DNA of 64,000 bases, from positions 1,240,001-1,304,000 of the forward strand of contig UWYS01000001.1 in assembly GCA_900291925.1 (NCBI GenBank). The letters are read 5' to 3'. This DNA is from Thecaphora thlaspeos. Taxonomy: Eukaryota > Basidiomycota > Ustilaginomycetes > Urocystidales > Glomosporiaceae. Shown here one piece after another: positions 29,692-38,858 of this stretch; positions within the stretch are counted from its first letter, which is position 1, and each line of letters opens with the position of its first letter. Position numbers and translations under genes: made by a program. The notes beneath the pieces were generated by a model. That model did no database searches. It was given only the letters and a program-made list of their open reading frames with translations, and had not been told where the DNA came from.

Positions 29692-30300
29692 CTACAGTAC
29701 AGTAGCGTAAGTAGCTTGCTCTGCTGAGCTGCGACCGTGCTGGTCGTGCTGCTGGATGGTCAGCGCCGTGGCGGCACGAGCCTCCCTCGCCATTGCCATT
29801 GAGCGAGGCTGCGTGCGTGCTTGCCTACAGTGAGTGTGAATGACCTACAAGCGTGACCCGTGAGTGCGTCTTTGACACCACGAGGCAGCGATCGTGCCTT
29901 GAGGACGACAGGCGGGGAGCCAATGAGCTTCCTCGAATTCGTCAAGCAGCACTGAGCACGGTGCGTGGTGAAACGTGCCAAAGAGTAGTACTTGGCGACG
30001 ACGCTGCTGCTGCGGCCAAAACACACGCCATGCCCTGGGACGTGCGGTCCTCGCTTCTGCTACAGAGTCCAGTACCTTGCACCATGGCAGTATTTCCTCC
30101 GATGCCGCATGGAAAGAGCGCAGCGTATGACAGGCGATATTGTACTAAGCAGCAAGCGACATCCCTCGCTCATCGTCGACAGACGATGCAGCCAAAGACA
30201 AAGAGGATGACCGTCAAAGCCAAACACCCGGACCCCCCCCCCCGGGTCGCTCAAGTCACATCTTGCTCTCCTCACCTTGCATGTAGACTTCCTTTCGGAC
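29692..30300. other. Non-coding gap between PhoD fragment and phytase-type esterase remnant
   Basis: No frame here matches either neighbouring family. It contains a run of 11 C (about 30233-30243). This is where the missing PhoD exons would be expected. Confidence 0.45.
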
Positions 30301-31235
30301 TCACGCGCACTGCGCTCCTCTTCGCCTCGCTGTCATGCGATGCTCGACCGGCCGCCCGTCGCCAGGCAGCGTGGGGAGGAGAACGAGCGACTCCATCTTG
30401 GCAGCCACCAGGGTATTGTCCACGGGGTCGTCCTGTGCGTGCATCCCAAACGACGCTAGGTCCGACAGGAAGTCGACCATGTTGTAGTACTTGGCCACCT
30501 TGATGCCCGAAGCTAGCGTCCCGTTCGGTGCGACGGAACCGCTTGCAGAGTTGTATGACAACGAGTTGGCAATGTTGGTGGCTGACGAAAAGTCGATCAC
30601 GTCGACGTGCTTGTAGCTCGCGTCCGTCTCGCTATCGCCGAAGCCGTTGCCGTCGCGAACCAGCAGGCCGAGGACGATCGGTCTGATGTAGGTGATCTCG
30701 GAGACGGAGCGGGCCTTGCCACGCTTCGACGTCGGGACCTGGACGACGTATTCGCCGATCACCTTGGCGCTTTCGCCCGGGTTGGCGTTGAAGGTCGAGA
30801 AGATGGTCAGGCTCGAGAGCGCCGAGGCATCGTACTGGAAGAGGCAGAGGTACTTGGCTCCCTTTCCTCCGTCTTGCATCAGTCCGCCAGTGTGGACAAG
30901 GGCGGGATTGAGGCTCGTCGTCAACCTCGCATCCTCGATCGCCTCGTGGTAGAGCACGGTGTCCTTGTACACCATCTCGAATCTCTTGATCGCGTCAGCG
31001 TAGGCAAGCTTGCTGTTGCTCTTATTGTACTCGGTGAAGGTAAAATCGAAGGTGTGGTGCCGAGCGGTATAGTCGATGGTGGCTTCGACGTTGTAGCCGC
31101 GGTCTGGTTGGAGGCAGGGTAGCGGCCGATGGCGACCAGCCCGAGGCTCGAGAAGGAGGAGGGCGATAGCGTGGCCTCCGAGGCTGTCAGGGCCATCAGC
31201 GGAAGGAGGGTGAGCGATGGGATCAGCATAGTCAA
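30301..31235 (-). pseudogene. Secreted esterase-like protein of the phytase-type family (PF13449), degraded
   Basis: The ATG at 31235 starts a signal peptide (MTMLIPSLTLLPLMALTASEA) and the first strand SSLGLVAIGRYPAS. The frame then shifts near 31110, and the homologous sequence resumes in the next frame at LQPDRGYNVEATIDYTARHH. The block of about 40 residues that normally separates these parts (the GIGSA region) is missing. The rest follows the family down to YNMVDFLSDLASFGMHAQDD and NTLVAAKMESLVLLPTLPGD. It then ends at a stop after 30301 without the usual C-terminal DDYFLF-type block. So there is an internal deletion with a frameshift and a lost C-terminus. Family assignment is by recalled motif similarity. 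Confidence 0.65.
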
Positions 31236-31855
31236 TGAGGGGACAACGGATCCAGCGAGCGGCAGGGAATTGAAGCGAGTACGTTCTATAAGCTAGTCAG
31301 AGATGGACGGAAACAGCATCGACCGCTGCTACATATCCTGTCCCATTCCTTACATCGCCGGCACCACGATGGGAGATGCGGGGTGGTGGACATCTCTTTA
31401 CAGTAGCGAACGTAGCGGCAAACGAGCCAGCCGCCAGTTGCTTTTTGGACCACTGGCACTTGTTCTCGAGCGTCGGCATCTTGGCCCGAGTATGAGGTTG
31501 CATGGCGGCGGCTGAGATGGTGCTGCGGCGAAGCGTCGCGTTTCAGCTTCACCATGAACCTCATCCACCTCGCCGTCGAACACAACAACAGTAGTTAGTG
31601 GGCAGGAGCTAACTACCACGTGCGTCACGTGCGAGTTGATTTCAACGATAACGATGCTTCGGATGACGGTGGATGCCGGACTACGCCTTGCATAGATGAA
31701 GAGTCGGTACATATGGATCCAAGGAGCAAAGGAGCACGTTCCGCCAACGTAGCCGCTCCGCCCTCAGCTTCATCGGGGACAGTCGAGCCAGCCTAGCCCG
31801 ATCCCGGAGGCAATGCGAACAAGTGCGGGAATAACGAGATGGAGCAGCACGGCTG
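31236..31855. other. CpG-rich intergenic DNA, no gene seen
   Basis: Promoter side of the phytase-type remnant up to the edge of the CpG-depleted island. No coding frame with a recognisable motif. Confidence 0.45.
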
Positions 31856-32449
31856 GTGATCAGGGTTGTTGTGCGGTGTTAGCTGGCAATGTTGTGTGCC
31901 AATTTGAAAGAGGTGTATGTACTGTACAGTATGTATTGTAGCCCCCTGTCCCCACCACCAGGCACAAATCTTTGCCCTGCACCTTCTTATTGGCTCTTGC
32001 CAATGACAACATGGCTGAGCACTTGCGCTCCAACCAGGACACTGGCCTTTGCTGCCCTTTGCCATAGTGCATCTTTGGGAAGAGATAAGATCATGACCAA
32101 ACCATAGCCATAGCCAAAATATGAATTTTATTGTCAATTGCTCTCCCTTGCCATTGGTGTCTTTCTGAAGTGGAGCATCCAGGTACATTGGTTCATGGTC
32201 AACCTCTCTGTACCTGACAGTGTGAGGGGTGCAAGACAGACACCCACTCTGAGCCCATGCTCTGCTGCTTGCAGCTGTGGGGGAGGATGGAGTGAAGGGG
32301 TGGAGGAGTGGGGGGACCAAGTGTGTTCCCCCTGCCCCCTCCACCCTTCTCTTTGCAAAGTTTTAATCTTCTTTCCTGGAAGCCAAGCTACACCTTGCAC
32401 CCACACTGTGGCTTTGCTGCTCCTCCACTCCAATTTTTGTCAGCAGCCC

Positions 32450-32455
32450 TATAAG
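32450..32455 (+). promoter_or_regulatory. TATA-like box before the alcohol dehydrogenase pseudogene
   Basis: TATAAG about 127 bases upstream of the ATG at 32582, followed by a C-rich leader. Confidence 0.4.
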
Positions 32456-32581
32456 AAGGCACACACAACATCACTGCTCTCCATTCCCTTCCCTACCCTG
32501 ATCCCAACCAAGCCACACATACCCATCCCACCTGTGACATACCACACTAAGTACCACCCCCTCACCAACTACCCAGCAAAG

Positions 32582-33976
32582 ATGAGTGCCAAGGGATATG
32601 GGATCAGCAACACCAAGAACTGGACCAACTTCAAGGTCACCAAGTACAAGCTCAAGACAGCCAAGGACAATGACATTGATGTTGCCATTACCCACTGCAG
32701 TGTCTGAGTGAGTATAGCTGCTTGACTGGTGTAGTCTATGTTCTTGTGATAGTGCTTCTCACCCTACTGATTGCTGCAGATCTCTTCCCTTCACACTGCT
32801 GCTGCATACACACAAGGGCTTAGACATCTAAACCATCTCAGGCAGCTGGGGTCCCCTCAATGTCAAGATTGTTGTCCCTAGCCATGAGATTGTCAGCCGC
32901 ATCACAAAGGTAGGCAGCAAGGTAAAGGACATCAAGGTTGGCAACCACATTGGCATTGGTGCACAGGTTGGTTCCTGCATGTCCTGCTGGCCCTGAAAGA
33001 ATGAAAACAAGAACTGTAAGTAGGTGATGATGTGCAAGAACATTCATTTTGCTTTGCATAGGAGCTGTTACTTGTTTGCTCAACTTATACTTGAACCTGC
33101 TTGTCCATGCTCCTGTTCCCACAGACTGCACTGGCAATGGCAAGAGTGGCATTGTTGACACTTACAATGCCATTTACACCAATGGCAACATTAACCAGGG
33201 AGGTTACTTGACTGCCATCCACACCCACCAGCAATTTGTCTTCCCCATCCCCAAGGGCATCAAGTCAGAACATGCAGCGCCCACGCTCTGCAGCGGCTTG
33301 ACCATCTGCTTGCCTCTTGTCTGCAACAGCATTGGTCCTGGAAAGAAGATTGGAATCATTGGCATTGGTGGTCTTGGACACTTGTGAGTTGAATTATTGT
33401 GATGGTGGAGAGGGAGAAAACAAGATGACTGACTTTTTGATCACCTCACCCTTCTGTCTTTTCCTGTGCCCCTTGTCCCATCCACAGCAGCGTTCTGTTT
33501 GCCAAGGCACTGAGTGCCAAGGTGGTTGCCATCTTGCACTCCCCCAAGAAGCACAAGGATGCACTCAAGATGGGTGCTTTGCACTTCATCTTGACGGCCA
33601 AGAGCCTGTCTGGACCTCAAAGTTCAAGGACAAACCCTTCAACCTGATTGTCAACATGGCCTCTTCAAACACCATCAACTTTGCCGCAATCCTCTCTATG
33701 CTCAAGGTGCAGGGAAAGCTGATTGCTGTCAGCATGCCCAAGGATGAGTTCAAGATCCGCATCCAGAACCTGGCTGGCAATGGCTGCCTGCTCAGCAGCT
33801 TGCACATTGGCTCCAAGACCAAGGCTCTGGCAATGCTCAAGCTTGCCACTGAGAATAATGTTGAGCCATGGATTAAGCTGATCCCAATGAAGGACTGCTC
33901 ATAGGCAGTCAGGCGCATCAAGGACAATGACATCTGTTACCGCTTTGTCCTTGAGCAGGACATTGAGAAGAATTAG
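32582..33976 (+). pseudogene. NADP-type cinnamyl/medium-chain alcohol dehydrogenase pseudogene (Adh6-like)
   Basis: Exons about 32582-32707, 32780-33015, 33125-33383 and 33488-33976, with intact GT/AG introns. The frame follows zinc-dependent Adh6-type dehydrogenases: YGISNTKNW at the start, HEIVSRITKVGSKVKDIKVG, GPGKKIGIIGIGGLGH (Rossmann glycine motif) and FNLIVNMASSNTINF. Lesions: TGA at 32705-32707, exactly where the catalytic-zinc Cys of the CSVC block should be; the start of exon 2 no longer matches the family, with a stop before TISGSWG; TGA at 32994-32996 in the structural-zinc loop; a frameshift near 33600-33620; TAG at 33902-33904, where Gln is likely. Nearly all CpG in the gene is gone. 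It is non-functional, but recent enough for its splice sites to survive. Confidence 0.85.
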
Positions 33977-34229
33977 AGGAGGGTGTTATGACCCTGCTGG
34001 CCATGTAGGGACCAATTGGGCCTGACAGGCCTAGCGGCCCCTGTTGAGTACCAATTGGGCTTGAAGCACTCCCCCTCCAGCTCTGGAGGCAAGCTGGCTC
34101 CAAACATGGGAATACAGGGGAGGCCTGCTTGGCCATTGTGCAAGGTAGGACTCAATACAGGGAGGCTGGGCAGCCTTCTGCAGGAGCCCCTTGGTCCATA
34201 AGTAGTAGAGAAAAAGCCGTGGGCCCTAC

Positions 34230-34720
34230 AGCTTCCCCTTGTCAAATGTACTATACTGTCTTCTAGATAGCAAGGTACACTGTTGACACCCAATTGCCCT
34301 TGGCCTCTCCTGCAAGCCTCTACCTAGCCCGCAGCTGCTCCCATGGTATCCTCAAGTCCCTGTGGGCCATGCCTAACCAAGGGAAGCCATGGATGTCAGC
34401 ACATTGTTTTCATAATTTATTGCTCCTGTGCTAGATTTAGTGGACAGAGGATAGCCAGCTCTTAATCACAATGTTACATGACAAAGATAAGCCTGTACTT
34501 TAGGACATGTGAAAGTTAGTCCAACAAGATGGAGGATGCTATGTACAACAAAGAGCATGCAGCAATCAAAATGGTGTTAGGCCCCTGGGGTCTGGGTACC
34601 GCTGGGCTGCCAAGGGCAGAGGGGGCTTGCTGGAGAGGCTGAAGAGTGTACAGGTGTTGACATTGCACCAGAGCCCTAATAGACTATGTAGTACATTTGA
34701 CAGTGGGGCAACCTGGGGGC
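34230..34720. repeat. Imperfect inverted repeat around a 250-base AT-richer core
   Basis: TGTCAAATGTACTA at 34240-34253 recurs inverted at 34689-34702. The flanks show further patchy inverted similarity (GTTGACACC-like and CCTCTCCxGCAAGCC blocks). This may be the ends of a decayed non-autonomous element. No coding content in between. Confidence 0.4.
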
Positions 34721-35249
34721 TAGCCAGAGTCCCAAGCTATATATATCACGCCAGGGGCTCTTGAGGCCCTACCAACCCTACTGAGGGACTTCACACCTTG
34801 GCCAAGCGTTGACTGGACTTGGAACCAGGGGTCCTTGCAACTCCTGTGACCTGGTACTTGGCCTGTTGGAATGTGGCCCAACAAGTGTCAGGAACTTGCT
34901 GCATATGATGCTGTCTGCCAAGACCTTTGCCAAGGTGGCAGGCAAGCACAGAATTGGAAAGGATACGCATGTTGTTGTATATGTGAGTGTGGTGGTGGTG
35001 TATATGTTGGCTTGGCAGTGTGCATTGCTGATTGTCTACGGTTTTGCAACTCCCTTGCAACTGCTCAGGACACTCATAGGTGAGTCTCCTTAAAGCAGTC
35101 TAGGTCAAGCTGATGCTGTGGAACCTTTGGGCTCTGACATACCACCTCTCTCTCTCTCTCTATCTACACAACATATTTTTGTTGTTGCAAACTGCATTTA
35201 CCTTCAAGGTGCATCCATCTTTATCTGCTGCAACTTGCAAGGTTAAAGA

Positions 35250-35840
35250 TGCAAAGATGACTGACACCATTACTCATGGGCTCCAACAACCTCACAGGCC
35301 TTCAGACATGCCAAGGTTTCAGTGCTCAACAGAGGCCTACCTGCTTGGATCAATGCTGGCATTCTGGTGGAAGAGGGTCCAAAAAAGGAGCAGGTTAAGG
35401 TAAGCTGCACCAGCATCCCTTGAATGACTTGTTCTGACAGCCATTGACCCTGTTGCCATATTCTCTGCTCTCCTTGCAGCTGTTCAAGTACCCAGTCTCT
35501 GCTCTGACAGAAGGGATGATCCGCTTCTTCAAAGAGATGGTTGCCCATGCTCTGCAGGGAGCATACAGCCAGACTGTGTTGGATGCCTGTCCCAAGGGTT
35601 GGTTTGACGGTAAATCTCCAAAGCCCTGGCAGGGCCTGTTGTCAGGCCACATTCTGGGCTCTCTCTTGCTGCCCTTTTCCACCCTGCTCAACACCCAGGC
35701 CTCAAAGGACAGCAGCACCACACTCAAGGATCAGACTGAGCTGTGGAGGGTGCTCAGAAATGCCATGGGAGGTATGGATGCTCTTGATAAGCTCAGGCAG
35801 GGATCAAGTGGTGGACAGTTGGTGGCAACAAGCATGTGTG
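35250..35840 (+). pseudogene. Rhodanese-type sulfurtransferase (3-mercaptopyruvate/thiosulfate) remnant
   Basis: An exon ending at 35399 reads FRHAKVSVLNRGLPAWINAG, the end of a first rhodanese domain (family: HxxVSVLDGGLPAW). After an intron (35400-35479) the next exon, 35480 to about 35840, reads ALQGAYSQTVLDACPKGWFD, GKSPKPWQGLLSGHILGSLL and MGGMDALDKLRQGSSGGQLV. These match the second domain's DARPxxRFxG, PEPRxGLxSGHIPGS and GLEKLRQG blocks. The active-site loop (family CGSG) is altered to SMCGE. No upstream first-domain exons with a clean frame were found, and stops are frequent beyond 35840. The family transfers sulfur in cysteine catabolism. Confidence 0.62.
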
Positions 35841-35849
35841 GTGAGTGTC

Positions 35850-38090
35850 TCAAAGACAAGGGGTGCTTGAGCTTTCTGCAGCCCAAATCTCCACTGACAT
35901 TGTTGCTTGTGCTCATCTGCAATGTTTGGGTGTTGCGTTGACAAACAATAGGAAGCAGCATGACAGCATCCTGTGTCTGACTAGCGCTGCAGGAGGTGGG
36001 AGTGCAGAGCAGTATCTACAATGAGATGAGTCATCTACCTCTTCACAAAGATAATACAGCTGACCATGTTGCAGTCATGATGATTGCTGACAAGGACAAC
36101 ATTATATCTCTGGTTGCTCTGTGGTGGTTATTAGAGCTGGCCAGGCTGGGTTTTGAGGGAAAAGGAAGGTGTGCCAATCAGCAAGATGCCAGCAGAGTGA
36201 AGAGATGGGGTGTGTTCAGTCTCTGTTGGCAGCAAAATGGAGTGATGGTGTTGGAAGAGAAGGCAGAAAAAGAGGCCAATACAGTATGGGGAGGCAGGGA
36301 AGGTTGTGTCTGTGTCTGGCATTGCCTTTGACAGCCTCTGCCTTGGCTGGCTAGCCTACCTGATTAGCGCCAATGCACTTTGTTGCAAGGCACTACGCAA
36401 CATGGGCATCTCAGAGGAAGAGCAAATGCCAAAGAACAAGATCAACAGAGAGCTTGACATGAGTCCCTTTGATGCAGTTGATAACCTTTGCTTGAGAGCA
36501 TGATGTGCTGAGGCCCTGTCATTGCGTTTGCATGTCAAAAGATGACAGACAACAAGAACATCTACTTCCTCTACATGTACTAGACAAAGTCTGGAGTCAT
36601 CAGTGGCAAACAAGACAGAAGATGATGTACATTGAATGTGATGCCTTCTTGCAATGACAACTGATTGCCTTTGGAACAGCTGTCACCTAACAGAGTACAT
36701 ACAGTATGTACTATGTGTACACACACCTTTAGCTGTTTGGCAAGACTGTTGTGCATAAGTAAGGATGGTGATGGAGGGAATGCAGGGGAATGTCCTACTC
36801 TGACTGGAAGAACTCTGATGGCAAAAGAAAGGTGGTTGCTCATCTTGGGGTCTGATACACTCCAGTTTCAGCAGGCTGTAAGTTGTGTGGAGAGCAAGCC
36901 AGGTGCAATGTATGACTCTTGTCAAGTGCTGACCAAGCAGGTGCACCAAGCTCATCAAGAAGCATGGCCCAACTCTTTTCTGGCTATGTACAGTTGCTTC
37001 CATTAACCTAGTGGTGTGGATTGGAAATGGAGAGGAAGGAAGGAGGTGGGGGAGCAGTGTCCAAGGAACAAAGAATAACCTGCTGCCCATGAATTTTATC
37101 TCAAATTTGACAGAGCAACATGTCCATCTTCTCTGCTTGGCAACCACACCCTCACACCAGTGACCTGGACATGACCCTGAATGAACAAGGCAATGTTGTC
37201 TATTCAGATGCTTTCCTACTCCTTGTGGCTGTCATAAAGTACTGTATGTAAAGAGCAGCCACTGCCAAAGCACAGTCAATGGAGAATGCCAAGTCTACTC
37301 CCATCCAACCAGGCAAGGTGGACAAATGAGGCTTGACAAACATGCTAACTACCTGCCCATGCTGACAGGCCAGATACATCTACAGTCATTTAAGCACACT
37401 CTCTGTAAGCCATGACTGCCATGCTACATACTGTACTGTACATATATGCTCTAAGCATGAAAGATGTGGGCAAGGCAGAGCAGAAAAAACAAGCTGGGCA
37501 TCCTGTACAGTCTTTACCAAAGAAAGTGGTTGAGATTCTAAGTATTGCCAATGGACCAAGATCTCTGTTAGGCCCTCAATGTGGGCATACAGATAGATGG
37601 CCATGTTGATGCCACTCAAGACTAACTACCATACTCTTAGGTACCTTACAGTACACTCAAGACCAACTATAATCCTTGCAGTGTGGCCTGGTCATGCTCA
37701 ACCTAGCCCACAAGATGTAAGCTGACTGCTCTGGGTCTGCCTGCAGACACAGGGGCAATGAGGTGGTGGTAGAGATGATTGCAGAAGGCATGCAGTTGCT
37801 CAAGAAGTGCACCATCATCCCCAAACCAGTCCGAGCCTGGAGCAAGCCAGCCAGCGACAAGAGGCATGCACAAGTTCTTCACATGCCATCTGCCAACTTG
37901 TGCCTCAGCTCCCCGTCCCACCCCTACCCAGCCTGTGGAGCCGACACACACTCTGCCTTCCTCCCATTGCCCTGCAAGAGACTGTGATGTTGGCCCTTGC
38001 TCGTTGGCTATGCTATGATGTATGTACAACAATAGCGCCGCACCCCATTGCCACTCCAACAACAGCTAACTACAGGATAGGTGAGCCAAG
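35850..38090. other. Unassigned part of the CpG-depleted island
   Basis: Short frames such as 36306-36503 (ending NKINRELDMSPFDAVDNL) and 37763-37987 look like worn-down coding sequence, since they lack low-complexity bias. I cannot assign any family. Repeated TACAGTA-type palindromic motifs occur (for example around 36700, 37425 and 37650). Confidence 0.35.
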
Positions 38091-38100
38091 CCCCCCCCCC

Positions 38101-38858
38101 GTGCGTTCAGTGTTGCACCAGCGCACAACAACCCAAGCATACATGGAGCGGTTCATGGAGCGGTTCATGGAGCGGTTCATCGGACCGACGTATACCGACA
38201 GCGGTTGTCCGGCTCCTCGGAGCACAAGACGCCGGCAACATTCTGCAAAGCCTCCGTACTTGCAAAGAGTAGCACTGGAAACACTTACACTGTACGTCAA
38301 GACTGTACAGTGCAGTACGGCAACACGGCAAACGACGGCCGACTCCTTCAGCGACCCACGTCCGACTCTTAGCGTCGACTGGACCGCCGTCCGACCGACT
38401 CAGCACCTCGGACCTGTCCCACTCCACGCTTCCCCCAGTGCCTTGCGGCTTGGCTCTCCCACTTCCTCCGGCCTGCACTAGCCGGCGCATTGTCGCCATG
38501 GGTCTCGACCTACCTATCTGCTCGCCGTTATGTCCACCTGGACATTTATCCGGCTTCAGCAATGCTCTTTGCGCTGCAGAGACTGTCAAGAGACCGGTGA
38601 CCATCTCACCCACAATCTCGCCTCCCTCTCGCCTCCCCCCTCCCCCTCCTTGTCCCCCCTGCGTTCACCACTCGATTGCCTGACTGGTCGTGTCGTCGAG
38701 CCACTTGCTCTTCCTGCTCTTCTGACTTCTACGACGCTACAGGCGATGGCAATCACCATTTTCCCCGGACCGACGGAAATCGACACCACACTGCCTCTCT
38801 GCGACTTTCAGTAACCCGCGTACGACACCACCGCAGCCGCCATTTGCCATCCTAGCCT
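38101..38858. other. Upstream region of the transcription-factor-like gene
   Basis: CpG-rich DNA resumes here. It holds three 12-bp repeats (38144-38179). I searched all forward frames for a Zn2Cys6 cluster that could be spliced to the gene downstream and found none. Confidence 0.45.
38144..38179. repeat. 12-bp tandem repeat, three copies
   Basis: Three perfect head-to-tail copies of ATGGAGCGGTTC, just beyond the right edge of the CpG-depleted island. Confidence 0.85.

Larger units (their letters stand above)
31856..38090. other. CpG-depleted island (about 6.2 kb) with degraded genes
   Basis: CpG falls from several per 60-base line on both sides to well under one. The stretch from about 32027 to 32896 has none at all. 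GC content in sampled lines is near one half, so the loss is specific to CpG, with TpG and CpA abundant. The edges are sharp: the left side is around 31855, and the right side lies within 38030-38090, ending at a run of ten C (38091-38100). Recognisable contents are an alcohol dehydrogenase pseudogene (32582-33976) and a rhodanese-type sulfurtransferase remnant (35250-35840). The remainder (33980-35250 and 35850-38000) holds stop-ridden sequence that I cannot assign. Confidence 0.8.

Noticed and set aside
38144..38179. 12-bp repeat as part of a coding repeat protein
   Set aside because: The frame through it has no support on either side and is closed by stops. It lies in an intergenic stretch.
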